Shown: positions 38,668-52,730 of the stretch, piece by piece
How the letters are laid out: each line of letters begins with the position of its first letter
Position numbering within the stretch: position 1 is the stretch's first letter
NCBI GenBank assembly: GCA_963693305.1
Contig: OY855913.1
Span: forward strand, 13,015,701-13,079,700
Direction of reading: 5' to 3'
Source: Meandrina meandrites
Taxonomy: Eukaryota > Cnidaria > Anthozoa > Scleractinia > Meandrinidae
Length of the DNA: 64,000 bases
The notes under the pieces: generated by a model
What the model saw: the letters and a program-made list of their open reading frames with translations, nothing else
What the model was told of the DNA's origin: nothing
The model's database searches: none
Position numbers and translations under genes: made by a program

Positions 38668-39617
38668 GATGCTCACGGCCCAAATCGAGTCACAAGCGCT
38701 CCCCGAGCTCAGATCATGAGAAAATATATTTTTACGGCCGAATCGCAATTTTCACAAAATTGGGTGCTCACGGCCCAAATCGGCGCAAGAGCCGTCCCGG
38801 AGCTCAGATCATGAGAAAATCAATTTTTACGGCCGAATCGCAATTTTCATGAAATTGGGTGCTCACCGCCCAAATCGAGTCACAAGCGCTCCCCGAGCTG
38901 AGATCATGAGAAAATCAATTTTTACGGCCGAATCGCAATTTTCACGAAATTGGGTGCTCACGGCCCAAATCGGTGCAAGAGCCGTCCCGGAGCTCAGATC
39001 ATGAGAAAATCAATTTTTGCGGCCGAATCGCAATTTTCATGAAATTGGATGCTCACGGCCCAAATCGAGTCACAAGCGCTCCCCGAGCTCAGATCATGAG
39101 AAAATATATTTTTACGGCCGAATCGCAATTTTCACGAAATTGGGTGCTCACGGCCCAAATCGGCGCAAGAGCCGTCCCGGAGCTCAGATCATGAGAAAAT
39201 CAATTTTTACGGCCGAATCGCAATTTTCATGAAATTGGGTGCTCACCGCCCAAATCGAGTCACAAGCGCTCCCCGAGCTGAGATCATGAGAAAATCAATT
39301 TTTACGGCCGAATCGCAATTTTCACGAAATTGGGTGCTCACGGCCCAAATCGGCGCAAGAGCCGTCCCGGAGCTCAGATCATGAGAAAATCAATTTTTGC
39401 GGCCGAATCGCAATTTTCATGAAATTGGATGCTCACGGCCCAAATCGAGTCACAAGCGCTCCCCGAGCTCAGATCATGAGAAAATATATTTTTACGGCCG
39501 AATCGCAATTTTCATGAAATTGGGTGCTCACGGCCCAAATCGGCGCAAGAGCCGTCCCGGAGCTCAGATCATGAGAAAATTAATTTTTACGGCCGAATCG
39601 CAATTTTCGTGAAATTG
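38668..39617 (+). repeat. 380-bp tandem units, two and a half copies
   Basis: Units at 38668-39047 and 39048-39427, and a partial unit from 39428. Each starts with a B monomer reading gaaaatatattttt, then an A monomer, then a caccgcc/gctgag B monomer, then an A monomer ending ttttgcgg. Several of these monomers carry ttttcacgaaatt or ttttcacaaaatt instead of ttttcatgaaatt. Confidence 0.86.
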
Positions 39618-39960
39618 GGTGCTCACGGCCCAAATCGGCGCAAGAGCCGTCCCGGAGATCAGATCATGAGAAAATCAATTTTTACGGCCGAATCGCAATT
39701 TTCATGAAATTGGGTGCTCACGGCCCAAATCGGCGCAAGAGCCGTCCCGGAGCTCAGATCATGAGAAAATCAATTTTTACAGCCGAATCGCAATTTTCAT
39801 GAAATTGGGTGCTCACGGCCCAAATCGGCGCAAGAGCCGTCCCGGAGCTCAGATCATGAGAAAATCAATTTTTACGGCCGAATCGCAATTTTCATGAAAT
39901 TGGGTGCTCACGGCCCAAATCGGTGCAAGAGCCGTCCCGGAGCTCAGATCATGAGAAAAT

Positions 39961-42900
39961 CAATTTTTACGGCCGAATCGCAATTTTCATGAAATTGGGT
40001 GCTCACGGCCCAAATCGGTGCAAGAGCCGTCCCGGAGCTCAGATCATGAGAAAATCAATTTTTGCAGCCGAATCGCAATTTTCATGAAATTGGGTGCTCA
40101 CGGCCCAAATCGGCGCAAGAGCCGTCCCGGAGCTCAGATCATGAGAAAATCAATTTTTACGGCCGAATCGCAATTTTCATGAAATTGGGTGCTCACGGCC
40201 CAAATCGGTGCAAGAGCCGTCCCGGAGCTCAGATCATGAGAAAATCAATTTTTGCAGCCGAATCGCAATTTTCATGAAATTGGGTGCTCACGGCCCAAAT
40301 CGAGTCACAAGCGCTCCCCGAGCTCAGATCATGAGAAAATCAATTTTTACGGCCGAATCGCAATTTTCATGAAATTGGGTGCTTACCGCCCAAATCGGTG
40401 CAAGAGCCGTCCCGGAGCTCAGATCATGAGAAAATCAATTTTTGCGGCCGAATCGCAATTTTCATGAAATTGGGTGCTCACGGCCCAAATCGAGTCACAA
40501 GCGCTCCCCGAGCTCAGATCATGAGAAAATCAATTTTTACGGCCGAATCGCAATTTTCATGAAATTGGGTGCTCACGGCCCAAATCGGCGCAAGAGCCGT
40601 CCCGGAGCTCAGGTCATGAGAAAATCAATTTTTAAGGCCGAATCGCAATTTTCATGAAATTGGGTGCTCACGGCCCAAATCGGCGCAAGAGCCGTCCCCG
40701 AGCTCAGATCATCAGAAAATCAATTTTTACGGCCGAATCGCAATTTTCATGAAATTGGGTGCTCACGGCCCAAATCGGCGCAAGAGCCGTCCCCGAGCTC
40801 AGATCATGAGAAAATCAATTTTTACGGCCGAATCGCAATTTTCGTGAAATTGGGTGCTCACGGCCCAAATCGGCGCAAGAGCCGTCCCGGAGATCAGATC
40901 ATGAGAAAATCAATTTTTACGGCCGAATCGCAATTTTCATGAAATTGGGTGCTCACGGCCCAAATCGGCGCAAGAGCCGTCCCGGAGCTCAGATCATGAG
41001 AAAATCAATTTTTACAGCCGAATCGCAATTTTCATGAAATTGGGTGCTCACGGCCCAAATCGGCGCAAGAGCCGTCCCGGAGCTCAGATCATGAGAAAAT
41101 CAATTTTTACGGCCGAATCGCAATTTTCATGAAATTGGGTGCTCACGGCCCAAATCGGTGCAAGAGCCGTCCCGGAGCTCAGATCATGAGAAAATCAATT
41201 TTTGCAGCCGAATCGCAATTTTCATGAAATTGGGTGCTCACGGCCCAAATCGAGTCACAAGCGCTCCCCGAGCTCAGATCATGAGAAAATCAATTTTTAC
41301 GGCCGAATCGCAATTTTCATGAAATTGGGTGCTTACCGCCCAAATCGGTGCAAGAGCCGTCCCGGAGCTCAGATCATGAGAAAATCAATTTTTGCGGCCG
41401 AAACGCAATTTTCATGAAATTGGGTGCTCACGGCCCAAATCGAGTCACAAGCGCTCCCCGAGCTCAGATCATGAGAAAATCAATTTTTACGGCCGAATCG
41501 CAATTTTCATGAAATTGGGTGCTCACGGCCCAAATCGGCGCAAGAGCCGTCCCGGAGCTCAGGTCATGAGAAAATCAATTTTTAAGGCCGAATCGCAATT
41601 TTCATGAAATTGGGTGCTCACGGCCCAAATCGGCGCAAGAGCCGTCCCCGAGCTCAGATCATCAGAAAATCAATTTTTACGGCCGAATCGCAATTTTCAT
41701 GAAATTGGGTGCTCACGGCCCAAATCGGCGCAAGAGCCGTCCCCGAGCTCAGATCATGAGAAAATCAATTTTTACGGCCGAATCGCAATTTTCATGAAAT
41801 TGGGTGCTCACGGCCCAAATCGGCGCAAGAGCCGTCCCCGAGCTCAGATCATGAGAAAATCAATTTTTAAGGCCGAATCGCAATTTTCATGAAATTGGGT
41901 GCTCACGGCCCAAATCGACGCAAGAGCCGTCCCCGAGCTCAGATCATGAGAAAATCAATTTTTACGGCCGAATCGCAAATTTCATGAAATTGGGTGCTCA
42001 CGGCCCAAATCGAGTCACAAGCGCTCCCCGAGCTCAGATCATGAGAAAATCAATTTTAACGGCCGAATCGCAATTTTCATGAAATTGGGTGTTCACGGCC
42101 CAAATCGGCGCAAGAGCCGTCCCGGAGCTCAGATCATGAGAAAATCAATTTTTACGGCCGAATCGCAATTTTCATGAAATTGGGTGTTCACGGCCCAAAT
42201 CGGCGCAAGAGCCGTCCCGGAGCTCAGATCATGAGAAAATCAATTTTTGCGGCCGAATCGCAATTTTCATGAAATTGGGTGCTCACGGCCCAAATCGAGT
42301 CACAAGCGCTCCCCGAGCTCAGATCATGAGAAAATCAATTTTTACGGCCGAATCGCAATTTTCATGAAATTGGGTGCTCACGGCCCAAATCGACGCAAGA
42401 GCCGTCCCCGAGCTCAGATCATGAGAAAATCAATTTTTACGGCCGAATCGCAATTTTCATGAAATTGGGTGCTCACGGCCCAAATCGGCGCAAGAGCCGT
42501 CCCCGAGCTCAGATCATGAGAAAATCAATTTTTACGGCCGAATCGCAATTTTCATGAAATTGGGTGCTCACGGCCCAAATCGGCGCAAGAGCCGTCCCGG
42601 AGCTCAGATCATGAGAAAATCAATTTTTAAGGCCGAATCGCAATTTTCATGAAATTGGGTGCTCACGGCCCAAATCAACGCAAGAGCCGTCCCCGAGCTC
42701 AGATCATGAGAAAATCAATTTTTACGGCCGAATCGCAATTTTCATGAAATTGGGTGCTCACGGCCCAAATCGGCGCAAGAGCCGTCCCGGAGCTCAGATC
42801 ATGAGAAAATCAATTTTTAAGGCCGAATCGCAATTTTCATGAAATTGGGTGCTCACGGCCCAAATCGACGCAAGAGCCGTCCCCGAGCTCAGATCATGAG

Positions 42901-43570
42901 AAAATCAATTTTTACGGCCGAATCGCAATTTTCATGAAATTGGGTGCTCACGGCCCAAATCGGCGCAAGAGCCGTCCCGGAGCTCAGATCATGAGAAAAT
43001 CAATTTTTAAGGCCGAATCGCAATTTTCATGAAATTGGGTGCTCACGGCCCAAATCGACGCAAGAGCCGTCCCCGAGCTCAGATCATGAGAAAATCAATT
43101 TTTACGGCCGAATCGCAAATTTCATGAAATTGGGTGCTCACGGCCCAAATCGAGTCACAAGCGCTCCCCGAGCTCAGATCATGAGAAAATCAATTTTAAC
43201 GGCCGAATCGCAATTTTCATGAAATTGGGTGTTCACGGCCCAAATCGGCGCAAGAGCCGTCCCGGAGCTCAGATCATGAGAAAATCAATTTTTACGGCCG
43301 AATCGCAATTTTCATGAAATTGGGTGTTCACGGCCCAAATCGGCGCAAGAGCCGTCCCGGAGCTCAGATCATGAGAAAATCAATTTTTGCGGCCGAATCG
43401 CAATTTTCATGAAATTGGGTGCTCACGGCCCAAATCGAGTCACAAGCGCTCCCCGAGCTCAGATCATGAGAAAATCAATTTTTACGGCCGAATCGCAATT
43501 TTCATGAAATTGGGTGCTCACGGCCCAAATCGACGCAAGAGCCGTCCCCGAGCTCAGATCATGAGAAAAT
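39961..43570 (+). repeat. Large tandem unit W1 (3610 bp, 38 monomers)
   Basis: Aligns to W2 at an offset of 3610, changing to 3420 after about 41.0 kb. It contains two S cassettes (40378 and 41328) and two V blocks 1140 bp apart (41898 and 43038). The rare gccgaaacgcaat (near 41400) is shared with W2 (near 44820). A private caaatcaacgcaag lies near 42676. Confidence 0.87.
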
Positions 43571-46500
43571 CAATTTTTACGGCCGAATCGCAATTTTCAT
43601 GAAATTGGGTGCTCACGGCCCAAATCGGTGCAAGAGCCGTCCCGGAGCTCAGATCATGAGAAAATCAATTTTTGCAGCCGAATCGCAATTTTCATGAAAT
43701 TGGGTGCTCACGGCCCAAATCGGCGCAAGAGCCGTCCCGGAGCTCAGATCATGAGAAAATCAATTTTTACGGCCGAATCGCAATTTTCATGAAATTGGGT
43801 GCTCACGGCCCAAATCGGTGCAAGAGCCGTCCCGGAGCTCAGATCATGAGAAAATCAATTTTTGCAGCCGAATCGCAATTTTCATGAAATTGGGTGCTCA
43901 CGGCCCAAATCGAGTCACAAGCGCTCCCCGAGCTCAGATCATGAGAAAATCAATTTTTACGGCCGAATCGCAATTTTCATGAAATTGGGTGCTTACCGCC
44001 CAAATCGGTGCAAGAGCCGTCCCGGAGCTCAGATCATGAGAAAATCAATTTTTGCGGCCGAATCGCAATTTTCATGAAATTGGGTGCTCACGGCCCAAAT
44101 CGAGTCACAAGCGCTCCCCGAGCTCAGATCATGAGAAAATCAATTTTTACGGCCGAATCGCAATTTTCATGAAATTGGGTGCTCACGGCCCAAATCGGCG
44201 CAAGAGCCGTCCCGGAGCTCAGGTCATGAGAAAATCAATTTTTAAGGCCGAATCGCAATTTTCATGAAATTGGGTGCTCACGGCCCAAATCGGCGCAAGA
44301 GCCGTCCCCGAGCTCAGATCATCAGAAAATCAATTTTTACGGCCGAATCGCAATTTTCATGAAATTGGGTGCTCACGGCCCAAATCGGCGCAAGAGCCGT
44401 CCCCGAGCTCAGATCATGAGAAAATCAATTTTTACGGCCGAATCGCAATTTTCGTGAAATTGGGTGCTCACGGCCCAAATCGGCGCAAGAGCCGTCCCGG
44501 AGATCAGATCATGAGAAAATCAATTTTTACGGCCGAATCGCAATTTTCATGAAATTGGGTGCTCACGGCCCAAATCGGCGCAAGAGCCGTCCCGGAGCTC
44601 AGATCATGAGAAAATCAATTTTTACAGCCGAATCGCAATTTTCATGAAATTGGGTGCTCACGGCCCAAATCGAGTCACAAGCGCTCCCCGAGCTCAGATC
44701 ATGAGAAAATCAATTTTTACGGCCGAATCGCAATTTTCATGAAATTGGGTGCTTACCGCCCAAATCGGTGCAAGAGCCGTCCCGGAGCTCAGATCATGAG
44801 AAAATCAATTTTTGCGGCCGAAACGCAATTTTCATGAAATTGGGTGCTCACGGCCCAAATCGAGTCACAAGCGCTCCCCGAGCTCAGATCATGAGAAAAT
44901 CAATTTTTACGGCCGAATCGCAATTTTCATGAAATTGGGTGCTCACGGCCCAAATCGGCGCAAGAGCCGTCCCGGAGCTCAGGTCATGAGAAAATCAATT
45001 TTTAAGGCCGAATCGCAATTTTCATGAAATTGGGTGCTCACGGCCCAAATCGGCGCAAGAGCCGTCCCCGAGCTCAGATCATCAGAAAATCAATTTTTAC
45101 GGCCGAATCGCAATTTTCATGAAATTGGGTGCTCACGGCCCAAATCGGCGCAAGAGCCGTCCCCGAGCTCAGATCATGAGAAAATCAATTTTTACGGCCG
45201 AATCGCAATTTTCATGAAATTGGGTGCTCACGGCCCAAATCGGCGCAAGAGCCGTCCCGGAGCTCAGATCATGAGAAAATCAATTTTTAAGGCCGAATCG
45301 CAATTTTCATGAAATTGGGTGCTCACGGCCCAAATCGACGCAAGAGCCGTCCCCGAGCTCAGATCATGAGAAAATCAATTTTTACGGCCGAATCGCAAAT
45401 TTCATGAAATTGGGTGCTCACGGCCCAAATCGAGTCACAAGCGCTCCCCGAGCTCAGATCATGAGAAAATCAATTTTAACGGCCGAATCGCAATTTTCAT
45501 GAAATTGGGTGTTCACGGCCCAAATCGGCGCAAGAGCCGTCCCGGAGCTCAGATCATGAGAAAATCAATTTTTACGGCCGAATCGCAATTTTCATGAAAT
45601 TGGGTGTTCACGGCCCAAATCGGCGCAAGAGCCGTCCCGGAGCTCAGATCATGAGAAAATCAATTTTTGCGGCCGAATCGCAATTTTCATGAAATTGGGT
45701 GCTCACGGCCCAAATCGAGTCACAAGCGCTCCCCGAGCTCAGATCATGAGAAAATCAATTTTTACGGCCGAATCGCAATTTTCATGAAATTGGGTGCTCA
45801 CGGCCCAAATCGACGCAAGAGCCGTCCCCGAGCTCAGATCATGAGAAAATCAATTTTTACGGCCGAATCGCAATTTTCATGAAATTGGGTGCTCACGGCC
45901 CAAATCGGCGCAAGAGCCGTCCCCGAGCTCAGATCATGAGAAAATCAATTTTTACGGCCGAATCGCAATTTTCATGAAATTGGGTGCTCACGGCCCAAAT
46001 CGGCGCAAGAGCCGTCCCGGAGCTCAGATCATGAGAAAATCAATTTTTAAGGCCGAATCGCAATTTTCATGAAATTGGGTGCTCACGGCCCAAATCGACG
46101 CAAGAGCCGTCCCCGAGCTCAGATCATGAGAAAATCAATTTTTACGGCCGAATCGCAATTTTCATGAAATTGGGTGCTCACGGCCCAAATCGGCGCAAGA
46201 GCCGTCCCGGAGCTCAGATCATGAGAAAATCAATTTTTAAGGCCGAATCGCAATTTTCATGAAATTGGGTGCTCACGGCCCAAATCGACGCAAGAGCCGT
46301 CCCCGAGCTCAGATCATGAGAAAATCAATTTTTACGGCCGAATCGCAATTTTCATGAAATTGGGTGCTCACGGCCCAAATCGGCGCAAGAGCCGTCCCGG
46401 AGCTCAGATCATGAGAAAATCAATTTTTAAGGCCGAATCGCAATTTTCATGAAATTGGGTGCTCACGGCCCAAATCGACGCAAGAGCCGTCCCCGAGCTC

Positions 46501-46990
46501 AGATCATGAGAAAATCAATTTTTACGGCCGAATCGCAAATTTCATGAAATTGGGTGCTCACGGCCCAAATCGAGTCACAAGCGCTCCCCGAGCTCAGATC
46601 ATGAGAAAATCAATTTTAACGGCCGAATCGCAATTTTCATGAAATTGGGTGTTCACGGCCCAAATCGGCGCAAGAGCCGTCCCGGAGCTCAGATCATGAG
46701 AAAATCAATTTTTACGGCCGAATCGCAATTTTCATGAAATTGGGTGTTCACGGCCCAAATCGGCGCAAGAGCCGTCCCGGAGCTCAGATCATGAGAAAAT
46801 CAATTTTTGCGGCCGAATCGCAATTTTCATGAAATTGGGTGCTCACGGCCCAAATCGAGTCACAAGCGCTCCCCGAGCTCAGATCATGAGAAAATCAATT
46901 TTTACGGCCGAATCGCAATTTTCATGAAATTGGGTGCTCACGGCCCAAATCGACGCAAGAGCCGTCCCCGAGCTCAGATCATGAGAAAAT
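43571..46990 (+). repeat. Large tandem unit W2 (3420 bp, 36 monomers)
   Basis: Second copy of W1. It lacks two monomers (190 bp) after the tttttacagcc monomer near 44.63 kb, so the offset falls from 3610 to 3420. S cassettes are at 43988 and 44748 and V blocks at 45318 and 46458. Confidence 0.87.
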
Positions 46991-47502
46991 CAATTTTTAC
47001 GGCCGAATCGCAATTTTCATGAAATTGGGTGCTCACGGCCCAAATCGGCGCAAGAGCCGTCCCCGAGCTCAGATCATGAGAAAATCAATTTTTACGGCCG
47101 AATCGCAATTTTCATGAAATTGGGTGCTCACGGCCCAAATCGGCGCAAGAGCCGTCCCGGAGCTCAGATCATGAGAAAATCAATTTTTAAGGCCGAATCG
47201 CAATTTTCATGAAATTGGGTGCTCACGGCCCAAATCGACGCAAGAGCCGTCCCCGAGCTCAGATCATGAGAAAATCAATTTTTACGGCCGAATCGCAATT
47301 TTCATGAAATTGGGTGCTCACGGCCCAAATCGGCGCAAGAGCCGTCCCGGAGCTCAGATCATGAGAAAATCAATTTTTAAGGCCGAATCGCAATTTTCAT
47401 GAAATTGGGTGCTCACGGCCCAAATCGAGTCACAAGCGCTCCCCGAGCTCAGATCATGAGAAAATCAATTTTTACGGCCGAATCGCAATTTTCATGAAAT
47501 TG

Positions 47503-48548
47503 GGTGCTCACGGCCCAAATCGGCGCAAGAGCCGTCCCCAAGCTCAGATAATGAGAAAATCAATTTTTACGGCCGAATCGCAATTTTCATGAAATTGGGT
47601 GCTCACGGCCCAAATCGAGTCACAAGCGCTCCCCGAGCTCAGATCATGAGAAAATCAATTTTTACGGCCGAATCGCAATTTTCATGAAATTGGGTGCTCA
47701 CGGCCCAAATCGGTGCAAGAGCCGTCCCGGAGCTCAGATCATGAGAAAATCAATTTTTGCAGCCGAATCGCAATTTTCATGAAATTGGGTGCTCACGGCC
47801 CAAATCGAGTCACTAGCGCTCTCCGAGCTCAGATCATGAGAAAATCAATTTTTACGGCCGAATCGCAAATTTCATGAAATTGGGTGCTCACCGCCCAAAT
47901 CGAGTAACAAGCGGTCCCCGAGCTCAGATCATGAGAAAATCAATTTTTACGGCGGAATCGCAATTTTCATGAAATTGGGTGCTCACGGCCCAAATCGGCG
48001 CAAGAGCCCTCCCGGAGCTCAGATCATGAGAAAATCAATTTTTACGGCCGAATCGCAATTTTTATGAAATTGGGTGCTCACGGCCCAAATCGGCGCAAGA
48101 GCCGTCCCGGAGCTCAGATCATGAGAAAATCAATTTTTACGGCCGAATCGCAATTTTCATGAAATTGGGTGCTCACGGCCCAAATCGGCGCAAGAGCCGT
48201 CCCCGAGCTCAGATCATGAGAAAATCAATTTTTACGGCCGAATCGCAATTTTCATGAAATTGGGTGCTCACGGCCCAAATCGAGTGACCAGCGCTCCCCG
48301 AGCTCAGATCATGAGAAAATCAATTTTTACGGCCGAATCGCAATTTTCATGAAATTGGGTGCTCACGGCCCAAATCGGCGCAAGAGCCGTCCCCGAGCTC
48401 AGATCATGAGAAAATCAATTTTTACGGCCGAATCGCAATTTTCATGAAATTGGGTGCTCACGGCCCAAATCGACTCACAAGCGCTCCCTGAGCTCATCTC
48501 ATGAGAAAATCAATTTTTACGGCCGAATCGCAATTTTCATGACATTTG
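47503..48548 (+). repeat. Z block, copy 6 (1046 bp)
   Basis: Complete and of standard length. Private changes are ggcggaatcg near 47951 and gagtgaccagc near 48283. It is followed by the left-cluster type of continuation (second 96-bp monomer), not by Y. Confidence 0.92.
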
Positions 48549-50734
48549 GGTGCTCACGGCCCAAATCGGTGCAAGAGCCGTCCCGGAGCTCAGATCATGA
48601 GAAAATCAATTTTTGCGGCCGAATCGCAATTTTCATGAAATTGGGTGCTCACGGCCCAAATCGGCGCAAGAGCCGTCCCGGAGCTCAGATCATGAGAAAA
48701 TCAATTTTTAAGGCCGAATCGCAATTTTCATGACATTTGGGTGCTCACGGCCCAAATCGGTGCAAGAGCCGTCCCCGAGCTCAGATCATCAGAAAATCAA
48801 TTTTTACGGCCGAATCGCAATTTTCATGAAATTGGGTGCTCACGGCCCAAATCGGCGCAAGAGCCGTCCCCGAGCTCAGATCATGAGAAAATCAATTTTT
48901 ACGGCCGAATCGCAATTTTCATGAAATTGGGTGCTCACGGCCCAAATCGGCGCAAGAGCCGTCCCGGAGCTCAGATCATGAGAAAATCAATTTTTAAGGC
49001 CGAATCGCAATTTTCATGAAATTGGGTGCTCACGGCCCAAATCGACGCAAGAGCCGTCCCCGAGCTCAGATCATGAGAAAATCAATTTTTACGGCCGAAT
49101 CGCAATTTTCATGAAATTGGGTGCTCACGGCCCAAATCGGCGCAAGAGCCGTCCCGGAGCTCAGATCATGAGAAAATCAATTTTTAAGGCCGAATCGCAA
49201 TTTTCATGAAATTGGGTGCTCACGGCCCAAATCGACGCAAGAGCCGTCCCCGAGCTCAGATCATGAGAAAATCAATTTTTACGGCCGAATCGCAAATTTC
49301 ATGAAATTGGGTGCTCACGGCCCAAATCGAGTCACAAGCGCTCCCCGAGCTCAGATCATGAGAAAATCAATTTTAACGGCCGAATCGCAATTTTCATGAA
49401 ATTGGGTGTTCACGGCCCAAATCGGCGCAAGAGCCGTCCCGGAGCTCAGATCATGAGAAAATCAATTTTTACGGCCGAATCGCAATTTTCATGAAATTGG
49501 GTGTTCACGGCCCAAATCGGCGCAAGAGCCGTCCCGGAGCTCAGATCATGAGAAAATCAATTTTTGCGGCCGAATCGCAATTTTCATGAAATTGGGTGCT
49601 CACGGCCCAAATCGAGTCACAAGCGCTCCCCGAGCTCAGATCATGAGAAAATCAATTTTTACGGCCGAATCGCAATTTTCATGAAATTGGGTGCTCACGG
49701 CCCAAATCGACGCAAGAGCCGTCCCCGAGCTCAGATCATGAGAAAATCAATTTTTACGGCCGAATCGCAATTTTCATGAAATTGGGTGCTCACGGCCCAA
49801 ATCGGCGCAAGAGCCGTCCCCGAGCTCAGATCATGAGAAAATCAATTTTTACGGCCGAATCGCAATTTTCATGAAATTGGGTGCTCACGGCCCAAATCGG
49901 CGCAAGAGCCGTCCCGGAGCTCAGATCATGAGAAAATCAATTTTTAAGGCCGAATCGCAATTTTCATGAAATTGGGTGCTCACGGCCCAAATCGACGCAA
50001 GAGCCGTCCCCGAGCTCAGATCATGAGAAAATCAATTTTTACGGCCGAATCGCAAATTTCATGAAATTGGGTGCTCACGGCCCAAATCGAGTCACAAGCG
50101 CTCCCCGAGCTCAGATCATGAGAAAATCAATTTTAACGGCCGAATCGCAATTTTCATGAAATTGGGTGTTCACGGCCCAAATCGGCGCAAGAGCCGTCCC
50201 GGAGCTCAGATCATGAGAAAATCAATTTTTACGGCCGAATCGCAATTTTCATGAAATTGGGTGTTCACGGCCCAAATCGGCGCAAGAGCCGTCCCGGAGC
50301 TCAGATCATGAGAAAATCAATTTTTAAGGCCGAATCGCAATTTTCATGAAATTGGGTGCTCACGGCCCAAATCGACGCAAGAGCCGTCCCCGAGCTCAGA
50401 TCATGAGAAAATCAATTTTTACGGCCGAATCGCAATTTTCATGAAATTGGGTGCTCACGGCCCAAATCGGCGCAAGAGCCGTCCCGGAGCTCAGATCATG
50501 AGAAAATCAATTTTTAAGGCCGAATCGCAATTTTCATGAAATTGGGTGCTCACGGCCCAAATCGAGTCACAAGCGCTCCCCGAGCTCAGATCATGAGAAA
50601 ATCAATTTTTACGGCCGAATCGCAATTTTCATGAAATTGGGTGCTCACGGCCCAAATCGGCGCAAGAGCCGTCCCGGAGATCAGATCATGAGAAAATCAA
50701 TTTTTACGGCCGAATCGCAATTTTCATGAAATTG
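47503..50734 (+). repeat. Z-anchored higher-order unit 4 (3232 bp)
   Basis: 34 monomers plus two single-base insertions, with the same order as units 2 and 3 of the left part: Z block, ggtgc/ttttgcgg, second 96-bp monomer (48644-48739), dimers, V blocks (49215 and 49975) and a cggagatcag monomer before the next Z block. It lies about 33 kb or more from the left cluster. Confidence 0.88.
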
Positions 50735-51780
50735 GGTGCTCACGGCCCAAATCGGCGCAAGAGCCGTCCCCAAGCTCAGATAATGAGAAAATCAATTTTT
50801 ACGGCCGAATCGCAATTTTCATGAAATTGGGTGCTCACGGCCCAAATCGAGTCACAAGCGCTCCCCGAGCTCAGATCATGAGAAAATCAATTTTTACGGC
50901 CGAATCGCAATTTTCATGAAATTGGGTGCTCACGGCCCAAATCGGTGCAAGAGCCGTCCCGGAGCTCAGATCATGAGAAAATCAATTTTTGCAGCCGAAT
51001 CGCAATTTTCATGAAATTGGGTGCTCACGGCCCAAATCGAGTCACTAGCGCTCTCCGAGCTCAGATCATGAGAAAATCAATTTTTACGGCCGAATCGCAA
51101 ATTTCATGAAATTGGGTGCTCACCGCCCAAATCGAGTAACAAGCGGTCCCCGAGCTCAGATCATGAGAAAATCAATTTTTACGGCCGAATCGCAATTTTC
51201 ATGAAATTGGGTGCTCACGGCCCAAATCGGCGCAAGAGCCCTCCCGGAGCTCAGATCATGAGAAAATCAATTTTTACGGCCGAATCGCAATTTTTATGAA
51301 ATTGGGTGCTCACGGCCCAAATCGGCGCAAGAGCCGTCCCGGAGCTCAGATCATGAGAAAATCAATTTTTACGGCCGAATCGCAATTTTCATGAAATTGG
51401 GTGCTCACGGCCCAAATCGGCGCAAGAGCCGTCCCCGAGCTCAGATCATGAGAAAATCAATTTTTACGGCCGAATCGCAATTTTCATGAAATTGGGTGCT
51501 CACGGCCCAAATCGAGTGACAAGCGCTCCCCGAGCTCAGATCATGAGAAAATCAATTTTTACGGCCGAATCGCAATTTTCATGAAATTGGGTGCTCACGG
51601 CCCAAATCGGCGCAAGAGCCGTCCCCGAGCTCAGATCATGAGAAAATCAATTTTTACGGCCGAATCGCAATTTTCATGAAATTGGGTGCTCACGGCCCAA
51701 ATCGACTCACAAGCGCTCCCTGAGCTCATCTCATGAGAAAATCAATTTTTACGGCCGAATCGCAATTTTCATGACATTTG
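50735..51780 (+). repeat. Z block, copy 7 (1046 bp)
   Basis: Complete Z block of the standard order, ending in a 96-bp monomer. It is followed directly by Y core copy 3, as Z copies 4 and 5 are followed by Y copies 1 and 2. Confidence 0.92.
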
Positions 51781-52730
51781 GGTGCTCACGGCCCAAATCG
51801 GTGCAAGAGCCGTCCCGGAGCTCAGATCATGAGAAAATCAATTTTTGCGGCCGAATCGCAATTTTCATGAAATTGGGTGCTCACGGCCCAAATCGAGTCA
51901 CAAGCGCTCCCCGAGCTCAGATCATGAGAAAATCAATTTGTACGGCCGAATCGCAATTTTCATGAAATTGGGTGCTTACGGCCCAAATCGGTGCAAGACC
52001 CGTCCCGGAGCTCAGATCATGAGAAAATCAATTTTTACGGCCGAATCGCAATTTTCATGAAATTGGGTGCTCACCGCCCAAATCGAGTCACAAGCGCTCC
52101 CCGAGCTCAGATCATGAGAAAATCAATTTTTACGGCCGAATCGCAATTTTCATGAAATTGGGTGCTCACGGCCCAAATCGGTGCAAGAGCCGTCCCGGAG
52201 CTCAGATCATGAGAAAATCAATTTTTGCGGCCCAATCGCAATTTTCATGAAATTGGGTGCTCACGGCCCAAATCGAGTCACAAGCGCTCCCCGAGCTCAG
52301 ATCATGAGAAAATCAATTTGTACGGCCGAATCGCAATTTTCATGAAATTGGGTGCTCACGGCCCAAATCGGCGCAAGACCCGTCCCGGAGCTCAGATCAT
52401 GAGAAAATTAATTTTTACGGCCGAATCGCAATTTTCATGAAATTGGGTGCTCACCGCCCAAATCGAGTCACAAGCGCTCCCCGAGCTCAGATCATGAGAA
52501 AATCAATTTTTACGGCCGAATCGCAATTTTCATGAAATTGGGTGCTCACGGCCCAAATCGGTGCAAGAGCCGTCCCGGAGCTCAGATCATGAGAAAATCA
52601 ATTTTTGCGGCCCAATCGCAATTTTCATGAAATTGGGTGCTCACGGCCCAAATCGAGTCACAAGCGCTCCCCGAGCTCAGATCATGAGAAAATAAATTTG
52701 TAAGGCCGAATCGCAATTTTCATGAAATTG
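51781..52730 (+). repeat. Y core, copy 3 (950 bp, ten monomers)
   Basis: Same length and order as copy 1 at 14919. A private gaaaataaatttg lies near 52690. The last monomer has cacggcc here but caccgcc in copy 1 (near 15780). Confidence 0.88.

Noticed and set aside
39480..39495. TATA-like aaaatatattttt in some B monomers (near 16306, 17351, 17541, 20296, 34071, 38726, 39106, 39486 and 55351)
   Set aside because: It is a two-base variant of the ordinary aaaatcaattttt, present only in copies related by duplication, with no gene downstream.
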